From Ixodes scapularis (taxonomy: Eukaryota > Arthropoda > Arachnida > Ixodida > Ixodidae): DNA of 64,000 bases. Below, piece by piece: positions 12,792 through 25,067 of the stretch. Each line of letters begins with the position of its first letter. Position 1 is the first letter of the stretch. Both the position numbers and the translations under genes were made by a program. The notes beneath the pieces were generated by a model that saw only the letters and a list, made by a program, of their open reading frames with translations, had not been told where the DNA came from and made no database searches. The stretch is taken from assembly GCF_016920785.2 (NCBI RefSeq), contig NW_024609884.1, positions 37,491,035 through 37,555,034 of the forward strand. Direction: 5' to 3'.

Positions 12792-13714
12792 CGGTTCTGT
12801 ATTTGAGTAAAACACTTAAATCGTCTTCATTTGGCCTCCGGGATCACGAATATTGAGATTATTTTTCAATCTGGTGCACGAAAGCTGCAAAAAATAATCT
12901 TCAAAGTACCGCTGAATCCCCTCCTTCCCGGAGCGTGACGTCATATCCAGAGTTTTCGGAGTCTCCGCTCTCGCGCATCTTCAGCGCTTATCAACAGTAT
13001 GCACGCGCACTCTTGCTGTTTTCAAGCCATTGGAAAAAAAAATGTCACGATTGCTGTTAATGCGGGGGAATATACCTGGCAAGCATGCAATCGACCTATT
13101 GCTAAATTACCCAAGCATCAAGAAGCATGTCGGGAGCGTAGTTACACACGCTGCGCTCGCTCGCCGTACCTGTATTAAATACTTTAAAGAAATCATAACG
13201 AAGAGTCATTTGCGGATGCACGTGCGAACTGCCACTTGCTTTCCATTTTTGCTGAAAACAAAATGCTACTCGCAACGCCAGCACGCGCAGCGAGTTAATG
13301 TGAAATACGTCTGATGCCCCCGTTTGATGTGAGCAGCTTGTCCAGTGCACTACGAATGCCAGCCTAAGGTTTTTAACGTGTACCACAGTGTTGTGATTAC
13401 ACGAGCGCATGCCGGTTTTGGCATAAGGGTTGGCGTTCAAGTAGTTTTCGACAGTTTCGTGCGCGCACATTTTCTAGTAATATCTGAACCTATAGTAACT
13501 ACATCATCGAGTGAATAAGGTGAATGATGTGAAGTGGAATGTACAGGCTTCCGAAACATAATAGAGCTTTCTGAAGTCACTGGAAATGTGTTACGGATGG
13601 GTGTTTACTCTTGGTTCCTGGGCCAAGTGCCCTAGGAGCAGTGTTAATAAGGACGACAAGTGGTAATCAGAAGTAACGTTCCTTCCACTTCACGCGACGT
13701 GGGCTCCGTGCTGT
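12792..13714. other. Non-coding stretch upstream of the zinc-finger exon
   Basis: A - strand frame of 122 codons (13102-13470) and a + strand frame of 94 codons (13030-13314) overlap one another and show no domain. If the gene model is right this is the 3' end of an intron. Confidence 0.35.
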
Positions 13715-13775
13715 GTGTATGCTGTGCCCGAATTGGTGTGCACCACTAACCCGGCTCCCCCGCCCACTAACGCAG

Positions 13776-14308
13776 CGGCCACCGGCAGCGCTGCTTCGCC
13801 CTTCTACGAGGCGGCGAGCGCGGCGGCGGCGGCGGCCGGCAGCGTGTACGGCGGCACGCCGCTGTCGCTGCTGTCCCTGCCGGCGGCGTGCGTGCCGGAC
13901 GTGAGCGCCAAGGCGGCCCTCCCGGCGGCCGCCGTGGCTCGCGTGTCCAGTGAACCCGGGCCGGGCTCTCGGGACGAGCTGCGGCGGCTCGTCTCCGAGA
14001 CGGACCTGCTGCTCGCGTCCGAAGTCGACGTGGACGTGGGCTTCGTCTGCAAGAAGTGCCAGCTGGTGTTTCCGGCAGAGGCGCTGGTGGCGGCGCACCA
14101 GCGGGCCGCTTGCTTTGCGACGGGCAAACCTCCCAACGTGGGCGCCGATTTCAAGCCTTTCCTGAGACTGGTACAGCGTGCCTGGGAGTGCCGTCGGTGT
14201 CGGGACCGACTCCCCACAGCCAGGGAGTTCAAGTTCCACTGCGACACTGAACGTCACTGCGGCAAGAATCCCAAGGCGGCTGAGAATCAGGCCGGCAATA
14301 ATAACTAG
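13776..14308 (+). CDS. Terminal exon of a zinc-finger protein, ZFHX/zfh-2-like (tentative)
   Basis: The open frame extends leftward to an ATG at 13715, but a splice acceptor (pyrimidine-rich CTCCCCCGCCCACTAACGCAG, AG at 13774-13775, with CTAAC as possible branch site) suggests that the exon starts at 13776. AG at 13787-13788 is an alternative. Numbering from the 13715 ATG, an Ala-rich stretch (21-80) precedes a helical acidic segment (87-108). Next come a C2HC finger (C112, C115, H128, C133; FVCKKCQLVFPAEA) and a C2H2 finger (C159, C162, H175, H181; WECRRCRDRLPTAREFKF), 47 residues apart. The protein ends ENQAGNNN at a TAG. GC content is far above the downstream DNA, and third positions are GC-rich as in real exons. 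Paired fingers near the C-terminus, one C2HC, recall large zinc-finger homeobox transcription factors (ZFHX3/4, fly zfh-2), which bind DNA in the nucleus. No homeodomain lies in this window, so the family name is inference; that it is an exon is much surer. Confidence 0.72.
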
Positions 14309-15860
14309 GCCTGAATCCGCCTGGGCCCGTCGGCCGCCGTGCAGGGGGGCCAGTCCTTGCCGCTCGTACGCATCATACGGCCCACTTTTCCCATGTGTTC
14401 TGTTTGCTCTTCAGTTTGATGTCGGTGGTGAGTGTCGCGAAAGCTTAGCGTCTAGGTATAACGATGGCGAAAGGGAAGTATCCCTTCTTGCTTCGACAGT
14501 CTCCCTTTACAAAGTACTGTGTTAGTATACTGTAGGCCTCTTGTCTGTCCCGCTCCTCAACGTTCGGCACTTCCCCTACCTTCTTGAATCACCGCGAGGG
14601 GCAGCTGAGGCGGTTTATATGAATTAATTATACATCGCGCAAATATACTATACATGTATAAATAGGTACCAACAGTGAAAAAAAAAAAAGAAAAAAAAGA
14701 ACACCACACATTGCTCTACCGGCGATAAACGGGTAAAATACGTTCCCCTTCTTATTTTTTTTCTCTCTCGCTTTCTTTTGTTTTATGATGTGAATGTGCA
14801 GGCGGGTTTGGTGTGGAAATAGATCTGTTTCATCGCGCGGCCTTCCATAAGCCAGGCGTACGATTCAGATTGGGGGTTGCAACCAGAGAGAGATGAAGGT
14901 ACACCTATCCAAAACAAGATACCTCAGGGGAGAGTCTGGACAGGAAGGCATCCGATTCCAAGCGAAGGTGCGTGCTATTGCGAGTTGACGACCGCCATAT
15001 TGCGAGTCCCGTAACGCGAGGTCTCAACTGCCAGCGCCAGGGTAGTCGCCTGGCAGGGAACGCTCTCAATGCACGCGCGAAGACGCCGGTGTACCTATAC
15101 TGGAAGGCCTCCCCAGAAAAAAAAAACAAAAACAACACAACTTCCTGACTACCTCCAGCTTTTGCGCTTGCGTGTGTCTGTGTGCGTGTCCATGGGTCTG
15201 CCAACCCTCGGCGGCCACCATTGGTGTTAAACGAGCGGCGTCTATTTTTGTTTGACGGAAGGCCGACGAGCGTCGTGTCGCGAGAACCACAATGTGCATT
15301 TTGTACAACGTGCGTTTGTGCGAATCTCAGTGTTTTCATTGTGTACAAAGCAGGACGATGTGTTGGGTCAAGTGTTGGTTCACAACTTTTGCAATAACTT
15401 TTTTCTTGGTGAGTAGTTGCTAGAAGAACCTCGGCTTGCCTTGTTTGCGGGCGTGGGTCGTTGGCTGTCCCGCTCGCTTCGGGCGCCTGGTTAGGGTGCC
15501 TGGGGCCGAGAGGACCATGGCGCTCTGGCATGGCTCCTATCGATGACGAAGTGAACGGTTACTCGCGGGCAGCATTTCTGACGAAGCAAACAAAATCACT
15601 GATCACGTGTTCAACCTCACGAAATGCTTACACGGCTATTCGTTCGATTTTGTACTTTAGTGCGAATTGCGTCCAGGCATATTGACATTAACGACGGCTG
15701 CCGTTCAAGGAGATCACCAATAACTGGTGGTCGGTCTCATTTGCTATTTATTTTTACCGACGGCAAAATTACTCAGTGAACGGCTATACCACGCGATATG
15801 TTCGTTTAGGTACTGGGGCTGCATATTGATAACGTCAAATTTAATTTGAAATAAAACGCG
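14309..15860 (+). other. Probable 3' UTR of the zinc-finger gene
   Basis: The region directly follows the TAG stop and has no further credible reading frame. The first AATAAA clearly downstream is at about 15849-15854; others follow at about 17512 and 20536, so the true end is uncertain. It contains A-rich runs near 14679-14700 and a short T/C-rich stretch at 14755-14780. Confidence 0.4.
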
Positions 15861-17630
15861 TGCGAGATTATATTTAATTCTATCAGTTAAACGTAAATCT
15901 AAAATTCCTATCAGCTACAACGAGGTGTAGAATTTTTCGCTAATTTGTTGATAGGATCATACTTGGCTGCAAATTAATGCGAACGGGCATTATGCTGTGA
16001 TTTATTGGCCATTATATGTGATAATTACAAAGCAGTAACCAAAACATTAGCATAAGCGTTTTTGGTCCTGTGTCAATATTTGTGGTTCTGTCTTGTTTAT
16101 TTTATTTGAAACTTCACCAATTGCATTTATTGCCCTGGTATTGTTTACTTGCGCATATATGCATTTGACTCCCTTATTTATTTATTTTTTACGCTTCTGT
16201 CAAGACGTATTTACTTTCTGATACCGAGTTGATGGGTTCACTTCTTCGTTACGTATCATTTCACGTTTTGTGTAAGCAGAAGGTGGAACAACCTTCGGAG
16301 GTCGGCAGACAAATAGGCAAAAGCAAAATATATAGTATATATAAATATATATATACAAGCACATTAATTGTGCTGATGACAGTTCCTATCTCAAACAAAA
16401 ACAAACAAACAAAGCGTTTTTGTATGTCCACATAGTGTGATTATGTTTGACGCGAGCAAAGTGTGATTTGTCTTGTTGTTGCCGAAGGGATGAACTTGTT
16501 TATACGTGCCGCGTTGCATCCTGGGATAGACTAAGAGACGAAAGACCCTGTTCTGTAAAAACAAAAGAAGTCAGAAAGACGCAAAAACCAATCTTGTATC
16601 ACCTTCCTCCCCTGTACCCTCTTTGGCGTCATTTCCTCCACTTTGTATGTGTGTGCACGGATGTCTGTGTGGGTGCGCATGATGATGGTGTTTCTGCTTG
16701 ATCTACAAAAAACAAGACAAAAAAGGTAGAAGAACACGATGAGACATGGCCCAGCGTGTCTGCCGCAATGTCGCACGAACACAATTCTTTCCCCAGTTTT
16801 GTTTGAGCGAGAGTGTCCTTTAAGGCGTTCACTCCGATTGTACTGGAAAAAACGTTGGCGGGTTGTTCCACTAAAAGGAAGGGTTGGGAGGTCTGCGCTG
16901 TTTCACTTGTGAAAGTTCCTAACTGGTCGTACGAGTCCCCGTCTTCGGTGGATCTTGCCCACACTTCGTTATAGCGCAAGCTGAATATCTAAAAAAAGAA
17001 GAAAAAAGAAGACAAAAAAAATGCGTTGTACATAGCGTATCAACATTGGTTGCCTTTTCAATGGGTACACACGTCAACATGAGTGCAGTCACTTAGCCTG
17101 CGTTCAATATGGGGTGTAGCTTATTCGGTGTTTGAAAAGGGGACAGTAAAGTGAATTAAGAAGTGAGCCTAACAACTAGCTCGTAAGACCATTGTACGAC
17201 AATATCTCTTAAAATAGCGTTTGGCGTAGTTACGTGCGTTAATGCTTATGGAGACGAATGTGCTAGAAGAAGATACATTGAACATATTTTTGTTTTTATA
17301 ATATAACGAATCTTAGAGAACCGCAAGTTACCAATTTATTACTCCACCAAAAGACCTTGCTCTCAAAAAACGGCAACCTAGAAATTAGACCGCTCATGTT
17401 CGCTACATGCTCTTAGTTACAATAGTGGCAGCTAGAGATATAGACACATTTCGTTCAATTTCACTTCTCGCGTCCTAACGAGTGCTCGTGTTTTGAGTAA
17501 ATAATAAAACGCTGCAAAACACCTGTGATTGAAAAGCAGTCATCAATCAAACATCTTCATTCGCAGAAAGGGTCATACTTCCATCTTCGGTCACAGATAG
17601 GGATCCAAATATTCGAATTTTTCTCGCCTT
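15860..17630. other. AT-rich non-coding stretch
   Basis: No gene is supported. A short TA-rich tract lies at 16329-16356 and an A-rich tract at 16991-17021. Confidence 0.35.
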
Positions 17631-17631
17631 G

Positions 17632-17765
17632 AGGCCTGGTTCACACTTTGAGCTAATCCGCTGCCGCCGAAGCGGAATCGGCCGCGGCAATGCACAGTGG
17701 ACGCTACGCCCGGCGGCCGAATTCTTGCAGATTCGCCCGCCGATTCGCAAGTGTGAACCAGGCCT
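17632..17765. mobile_element. Short foldback element with 17-bp terminal inverted repeats
   Basis: The ends are AGGCCTGGTTCACACTT (17632-17648) and its exact reverse complement (17749-17765). The inside is GC-rich (CCGCTGCCGCCGAAGCGG). Length is 134 bp with no coding capacity, as in a MITE. The terminal style GGCC-GTTCACAC resembles PIF/Harbinger ends and recurs at 48782-48970 and, more loosely, at 22054-22986. I could not settle a target-site duplication. Confidence 0.7.
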
Positions 17766-20700
17766 AAGACATGAACTGGCGCAGTCGTGTTTTCCGGAAA
17801 TGCGCTTGCATAGTTCCTAATAATATTGGCCTCGCATAGAAGAGCATAACAACTAATCTTCTTGATAAGAAACAGCTATTGTTTATAGTAAGCGCAGTTT
17901 TTAGGAGTCCGGGTGAAAAAGAGCCTAGATTGAGTTTGTTTCGCTTAGTCACGCTCATGCATGTGGACAAGAAAATCGCAGCAATACAAAAAAAAGTGAC
18001 ATTCCGATTCCGGAACACCCTATAGGTCAGAACCAATTTTAGTGACCGATGGCAAAGGATGAAGCCTTTATGTTTTCTTACATGAAGTACCCTATTACCC
18101 CGCTAATTTGTCTTCCAGCAAATGCTTTAATCGCAGTCTCTTTAAGAGGAGGGATCGTGTTTTCAGAGCTTTTGGCATTCCCTCGGAACCAGTCTTACAG
18201 CTTTTCTCTGGCTTTTTGTTAGGATGAATGCTTACAAGAGTAAAATTGTCGCGGTGAGTCAGTATGGAGTAAGTGTGGCAGTTTCCAAGTGGCAGCGTCT
18301 CCCTTCCTTGCGTGAACATCGGCTCCACCCAGCAACAGTCCAAATACAATTTCTACCTCATTGAGCTTCGGTTCCTGCCTGAACCCTAACCGCCTCCCGT
18401 GGGAGCGAGACGCTTTGTGGGCGATCCCAGCTTACGTTGTCAGGCCCAAATCCAGTCTGTTTCGCTGAGTCTGAAATTAAAAGAAAGAACGCGTTTTTCC
18501 CGACCTGTTGGTGAGCTGCTCAGTGACTGACATATAGCGTATTTTCTGGTGGACATTGAACATGTAATTGCTTAGAAGGGCGTTTAACCGCCATTCCAAG
18601 AGCACTTCAGGGAAGTTTTTGAGTTGTTCGCGTTCAGATAGCTCTCGATTGCCTTTGTTCGGTAGTAGACAAACACGCCCACACATACACATAGAAGCCT
18701 CTGTGCGCCCTTTTGCGCGTGTGACGTACGGGTCGAAAAACAAGTGAAACCACGTGAAACCAAGACACCACTGATTCTGGAAGCTCGCACGTGCCTTCGC
18801 GCGCGTTCCACGATCGGCCAATACCTCAGGCACACGGGACGGTCATGCATGCTAAACGACAACACCCAAGACACCCACACAAACACACACGCGCCTGTTT
18901 AAGCCTCTTGCGCGTACATGCCGTCGCCAACCTCTACGTAGCCGTTTTATTGCGTATCTTACACGACCAAAGTTAACGTTGCTTTCCTGGATTTGTCGAT
19001 TGCGAGAGACCAAAACAAACACGTGCATGTGTACATACGGTTGACATACTGGTATACACATCTGCAAACAGAAGACGACATTAAACCAACTTATATACGT
19101 ATTCACCTGACTTAACGTAACGTTGATTCAGGTTATGCATCCGGTTTCTAAATACCTTCATCGTGTGTTTGTTTGTCCGTTCCTGCGGTAGGACATCGTC
19201 GAGTTAGTTGAAACAGATATGGTGTGCTCGTTCTGGGCTTAAGTGCTTCTCTTGAGTGCAACTGAAGTGGGAGAAAAAAGAAGAAAAAAAAAAAACCTCG
19301 GTTGAAAACCGGTTTTGCTTTCAGTTCGCGATAGTTAATTGTCGGGCTCGAGCCTGAAACCTCCGCCCGTTCTGTGGGTCCATAAGCCCTGAACGCCAAG
19401 CAAGTTTCTACTACCTCAAACCTAAGAGAAAAAAAAAATAGTATCTCGAAGTTCCTATGTGCATGTATATGCATCAAAATATGTATGTACATGTGTCGCG
19501 TATATATGTATACATACGTATATGTATATACAAAAAACAACATAGTATACTGTGTAGAATGAGGTCAATCTGAGTTTTTTTGTTGAGAGCGTATGAGTAT
19601 GGACATTCTTCCACCAATACAAGATAGGCGCGCCGCGGCGTGCTCTCGAGTGTTCGTTGCTTTCAGTACCTTGGGCTCCGTTCAATGTAAGGTTAAGTTA
19701 GGAGCGCGGGATGAACTACACCGCGTTACCCATTTCCTGTTTATGTCAACTCAACTGAAGTTTTGCATGCGAGCCTCGATCGGCCCGACGTGCTGCGTGT
19801 TACGTTTCCAGTGGTTCCCTGCGCCCTCTTTGTTTACTCTCATCATGACCATCACGGTATTGACTGTAAATAGCCTCCAGTTTTCGTGGTGAGCCAATTG
19901 CATTCTAGTGTGTCTGATATCAGAAGCAGAGAACTACAGCCACAAACCAACTAACTACACGCAGCAGCTGAAGCTCGCACTCGCTTAGTCGAGCCCAGAG
20001 ACGAGACAAAAGTGAAACAAAACGAAGGTATTTGTTCAGACGGTCCATTGTGGTTGCTTGAGCTCCGCAATTTCAAGACCAGATTTCATTGTTGAGTTCT
20101 GTTGGCAGTTCATGTTGTTGGTTATGTAAAACGTACCCACCCTTGCTCCAGCATTTTATGTTTTTGTTTCTGTGGCAGGGGTTTGTCCTTCCCCATGCAT
20201 CTGCATTACCAAATTCATGCCGGTTACCTTGCAATTAAAAGAAAGTATGGTTTCTCTTGGATACTCTCTTGTTGTGGTCCTGACATCTTGCCACGTATAT
20301 TTGTTTCTGGCGTTCTGACGTGGAAATGTTAATTCGAACCTTACCGTTTCCTTCAAAGAAAACTGATCACTAGTTTTTCTGGGATACGTAACCACTGCAG
20401 GTCTATTTTTGGTATGTCACGTACATGACGTAATAAGGATGATAACGATGTCAATAATAACTCTTGCGATGCTGACGATGGTGAGAGGGTTCTAGGTTTT
20501 TACATCACAGCTCATGTAGTTGGCTTGGAGTTCTGAAATAAACTGTCTTATGTGAGGAAAACAACTCGACGTGTCTTGTGGTCTCTGTCTGCTTCATTCG
20601 AATCCTATGAAAAGATTGACATGGATAAGCTGCTGACTGATCCTTCACTTCTGGAGGGGACGCTGTCCCTGTATGCACACGCTCGGGTGTTGAGGCTCTT

Positions 20701-20949
20701 CATTTCAGGTCTTTCCCGTTCTACAGATCATCACTGAGGCTGTTGAACAAATCTGACAGAGATGCCCCCAATACATTACGTTAGCCACAAGAATGGCTTT
20801 TGATGAGAGGACGTATAAAACGTTATTTTTTCTTTTATAAATGTAATCACATTTGAACGCAATTTTTCCATAATAATTAGATTCCGAAACGTGGTTTTCT
20901 GAGAAATAAAATGCAACGTCTCGCTTTTTTTGGGTGTCCCTGTCAGGAT
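17766..20949. other. Non-coding stretch, nothing recognised
   Basis: Open frames here are short and overlapping. A TA/TG-rich tract (TATATATGTATACATACG) sits at 19502-19530, and a possible polyadenylation signal AATAAA at about 20536. A stretch near 19330-19420 has a weak tRNA-like word on the - strand (GGTTTCAGGCTCGAGCCCG), which is not enough to call a SINE. Confidence 0.3.
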
Positions 20950-21165
20950 AAAAAGGGCAGGATGAGAGCGGCATAGAGGCCCTTCAGTTGTACGGCCTCC
21001 AGCGCGAGCTACCAATCTTCGGAAATCATTGGCGTCCCTTGAATCTCATACGTACACGTGCAGCCAAAACACGACGAAAGGCAAAGAGCACGTGCTGGAT
21101 GGAGGCCACGCGTCCCAAAGAGACGCCCTGCAGTTCTTATCCTGTCAGTGGAAATAGTCACAAAC
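20950..21165 (+). repeat. Dispersed repeat, copy 2 (partner at 12300-12620)
   Basis: It has the same word order as the - strand of 12300-12620: CCTCCAGCGCGAGCT, then an AGAG/ACG-rich middle, then AAGAGACGCCCTGCAG and TCCTGTCAGTGG. The two copies are in opposite orientation and about 8.5 kb apart. Confidence 0.55.
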
Positions 21166-22053
21166 CAAAACCTCTTTTTTTTCTTCTTTTCTTATTATTG
21201 ATGGTTATTAGGAGCTACTCTTGACGGAAATAGTTTCTTAAGTTTCTCAAACAGAAAAGGGTAGGTTTGAGTCAGATGTTACACATTTTTCCAGACTCTC
21301 TCACACTAGGGCCGCTTTCTGATGAAAGAAAAAATAAATAAAGAAGAAAAATAAAACCCAGAGGAAAAAAGTGTGACAATAAAGTACTGACAGTTATAGT
21401 TTCTGATTATCCTGAGAACTAACTATTAAATTGCTGTGCAAAGTCGATGCGCAGGACTTGCAATTGCAATGCAATGGTGGTTCGTGAAACACTATGTAGG
21501 AAGGAAGTGAAGTGTCCTGCCTTTCTTTCAGAGCTGTTTCACGTATTGAAAGAGGTAACATTTATAATAAGGAACCTTAATCCAACACTAATTAAGAAAC
21601 AACATAAATTTAGATAACACTCTTCTAGTAAGGCTATTTAGAAAAAAAAGTCCATGCAAAGGAAACGTCTTTCTGAACGTTTTAAAGTTACAAACGGGAC
21701 TGAGAAGCTTCGAGTAAAAATTCAAAGCACAACAGCGTAAAAAAAGAAATCAAAGAAGAAGCTAACATTAAAACTTATACGCAAAAAAAGTTCACCTGAC
21801 GTTATCAGGCTGCTTCTGAGCAGCAAGGCAATCAGCCCGGCATCCTGCCTGCGCAAACAATCAGCTGAACTCCATATATCAAGCGACTGGCTGGATTGCG
21901 CCGGGTATTTTGTCGCACCCATTGGATGTATCATTGCGAGAGGAAGCGCATGTACTGGATGTCCGGAAGGTTTCTTCCTGACTTCGGAGTAGCAGCTGAG
22001 CAGGGTGTGGGCGGAAAATTCTCGATTTTACTAATCACACCTGTCGGCCGCAT
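21166..22053. other. AT-rich non-coding stretch
   Basis: No gene, RNA or repeat is recognised here. Confidence 0.35.
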
Positions 22054-22318
22054 TAAGTCCGGCCACACTAGCGTCGCGGAGGCTTGCCGCGCGCCGTCGG
22101 CTGCCGCGGGCTGCCGCCCAAACCAGTTTTCGCCCTCAGCGCCTTGCGTCCGAGCAACCGGCCCGCGCACGGTTGAGGGCTCCCCGTTCCTTGTGGTTTG
22201 CTGCCGCAGAAGGAACGAGCCAATGGGAGCTGGCATAGATAGTGACATTCCGATGTCCAGGCAACGCACAGCCAGTGAGAAATGCGCCCTCTGCGTGTAT
22301 ACAATTGGCTCTCCCCCC

Positions 22319-22390
22319 GCCCCCCCCCCCCCCCCCCCCCCCAACTTTCCTTGCCAATATCCTTCTACAACGCCTACACACACACACAAC
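22319..22390. repeat. Poly-C tract followed by a CA-rich tract
   Basis: An almost pure C run of about 24 bases at 22319-22342 is followed by (CA)n at 22376-22388, inside the Harbinger-like element. Confidence 0.8.
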
Positions 22391-22551
22391 GCACAAGCCG
22401 CTTCGCCGCGCTTCTTTTACGTTGCAGAGGAGCGTATAGCGTGAATTTGTTTGCGATCTCTATTTTCTCCAATGCCTTTCCCAACGGTGCGGTGCTTCGA
22501 TACTCTGCGACAGTATAAATGGTGGACACTTGTTGCAACCAATTCTATCGC

Positions 22552-22809
22552 TCATTCTCGAAAGTAGCCTTCATCTCTGGCGCGCAGCAGGGGCAGCAAA
22601 CCATTGGCCTGTCCATCGGTGATTCGGCAGCGCCAACTCGGCCGGAACCAGAATCTGCGCCTCCTTGCCTTCAGAGCGCGGCGACGTCGCAAGATCAACG
22701 AGCAGGCTAGGATGATCCGACATACGCTGATCTCCAGGTCATCATCGACACCCTCCTGTAGGCAGCGAGTGAGGTTTCGACGCTGATTTATGCGGAAGAT
22801 GGGAGCCAA
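22552..22809 (-). pseudogene. Remnant of a HARBI1-like nuclease N-terminal region
   Basis: The - strand frame of 85 codons contains ARRRRFWFRPSWRCR, then, further on, GLLPLLRARDEGYFRE and a TGA. The N-terminal part of HARBI1/PIF nucleases has a conserved R-R-(F/W)-W-V-R-P motif, about 15-20 residues and then a motif ending Y(F/Y)R-(N/E)-(F/Y) of comparable spacing. The stop falls exactly where the family would continue into the catalytic domain, so the frame is truncated and inactive. Its position between the inverted ends supports the element call. Confidence 0.5.
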
Positions 22810-22986
22810 AAGGGAAGGACCTAACGAAGTGCAGACGACGAAAGCGCGGGAAATCCGGCGGAGGCGCGCCGGCGACGAGATCCATTGCTGTCATATGTGA
22901 CTATAACGCCGGCAAAACGGAGGCCAATGTGGCCCCCTCGCTTTGAGACGCCGGACTGCGGTGCCGCTAGTGTAGACAGGCCTTTA

Positions 22987-25065
22987 CATTGCGTCTCACG
23001 GCACGAGCGCGCACGCGTTTCCCGGGATGGTGAACCTATTGGCGACGTGCGCGACCGAAAGCGTCGCTGTGGTCGGCCTTCTACGATTGGCCCAAAAGCT
23101 GACTATGACGTCGGAAAGGGTACACCATCGACGGAAATAAGAGGAATGAAAAAACTTTAATTTCGACGGTGTTGGCAGTGTTGCTTTGAGAGCGCAATGA
23201 TTTCAGGCTTCCACCATGCTATTTACAAACACCATCGAACTTGTTGTTCGCAAGGTAATGACGTCACAAGGGGGAACCATAGGAGGGCGCCACCAAAACA
23301 TCTCGCCGCTAATAGCAAACGCTTTGTGAAAGCGCTGGCTCTGATGATAATAGTTTCTTGGGGCATTATAAGGCATACGTCATACGTGTTTCTCACGGTT
23401 TGCGGTCGTTTGATATTGTTACAATCTTGAACGACTGCTTTGCAAGAAATAGAAATTGGAGAAATGTATCGAAAGGCCCACGATGAAAGAGGTGTACAAG
23501 AAAGACAACATCATGCTTAACGACCCCAAATGATGCGATGCGTTATTCGGTGACTCACCATAACTTCACTAACCAGCCATGCTGCATACGGCAAAGTTAC
23601 GAACTTGCGCTGCAGGGTGTCGTGAGTCGCGACCGCCTCAAGTGATCACCTCTCTTCTGTTAGGTACCTCGGCACAATTGATTTTTGTCATTTGCACTTC
23701 CAGTGAAGTAATGCCAACATCGACAACGGGTTGTTTGCCCTTTCGACGATGGTGCGTTTACATAAACGCACCGTCGTCGTAACATTTGTACTGTGCCCAC
23801 TTTGTAGGCACAGCACATTAAGAGCGGAGAAATATACCCGTATCAGCAAGGACGCAATATAAAAAAAAAGAAAGAAATGTACAACCCGCGGTAATGCTTC
23901 AATCAAAAACGAGACAGGGGCTGTTCTAACATACCCGAAGCTCGTTTATACCAGGATTTGTGATGCCCTGACGGACTACTTTTGTTCTTGTTTCTCTCTC
24001 TCTGTCTCTCTTTCAAATGGAAAACTACAAGAGCCAGGGCTGAGCCAAGGAGGAGATTATAGCTGCCCATAGCACGATGGCATGAGGAGAGCTCTTTAGG
24101 GAAAGAAGTAGAGCCGGGGAAGGGAGGAGGGGGGGGGGGGTGCACGCTAGAAGAAAGGAAACGAGAAACCAGACAATTGCAAGTCGGCTTCCACAACCGT
24201 TCATTTGCTAGTCGTTTGCGAGCCTCCAACATCCCTGACCTGCAGACTGCTACCGACAACTGCAGACGTCACTGGAGCCTTGACCTTGCCACCTCTTTGC
24301 CGCATGAATCGGTGCGCTTGTGTGTGTTCATGAGTCACTTTTAATACGCACGCATATAATTTTATAAGAAATTAAAAATTAAAAAAACACAAACTAAGTC
24401 AAAGGTGCGGCATGATGTCGATTTTTCTATTCCTGAAATGGAGACACCAATATCCATATGTACCCTGTCTAGTTTCATGCTGCTCTGAGTATGCGTAGCT
24501 CCCCCAGAAACATCATGTTGAGTTTATTTTTGGGATTATTGAGCTCGCATGTTTTTATGCTGAGCGTAAGAGCCTAATTCGGAAGGTACCAAGGTCAGCG
24601 GAGTCACCAATAATCGGCTGTGAGTATAATTTCTGTTTAAGTATTTGATTTACGAGTTCTTCGCTAGAAATTATGTCACGGACTGCGGCACAATTGAGCG
24701 GCCACATGTAATGATGCATGCCAGTGCCATTTGTTTTATATTAATAATCACAGAGGCAAAATATATTTGAAGTACACAGCATAAATACAAAAAGGTAAAG
24801 TAAATTCCTTCGACAAAAGTAATTAATGCAATTCAAAATAACGCCAGTGAATGAAATGGAATTGAGCACAAAAAATGAGATACCAGAAACAAGAAATTAC
24901 AAGGAAAAGCTACATAAACAGCAGAGGCTCTTCTTGTTGCGTATAGTTTGCACTAAATTTGAGTTAGTTGATTTTCTCAAGATATACTTTGATGTTGTTC
25001 GAAAATGGCACAAAAACGGCCCGCCCCAGAATAAAAAAAAAAAAAAAAAAAAAATTAGGAAAAAT
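22987..25065. other. Non-coding stretch with one short palindrome and a poly-A tract
   Basis: No gene is supported. A palindrome, CGACGATGGTGCGTTTA and its near-perfect complement separated by two bases, lies at 23744-23779. A pure A tract of about 24 bases lies at 25030-25053, just beyond the 3' end of the LINE. Confidence 0.4.
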
Positions 25066-25067
25066 TT

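Larger units (their letters stand above)
22054..22986 (-). mobile_element. PIF/Harbinger-like DNA transposon, degenerate, about 0.93 kb
   Basis: The ends are inverted and related. The left end reads TAAGTCCGGCCACACTAGCG; the right end, reverse-complemented, reads TAAAGGCCTGTCTACACTAG and continues CGG. Both are followed by CAT in the flank (CAT before the left end, CAT after the right). The interior carries a transposase-like remnant on the - strand (22552-22809) and a poly-C then (CA)n tract at 22319-22390. Animal PIF/Harbinger elements end in similar GGCC-GTTCACACT words and duplicate a 3-bp target (TWA). Here TAA and TTA abut the two ends, so the exact border is ambiguous. Interior length is too short for an autonomous element. 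Confidence 0.6.

Noticed and set aside
13667..14257. 196-codon - strand frame opposite the zinc-finger exon
   Set aside because: It is antisense to a frame with well-formed zinc fingers and is His/Arg-rich with no domain.
19320..19430. tRNA-derived SINE on the - strand
   Set aside because: Only a box-B-like word is seen; box A, a tail and target duplications are missing.
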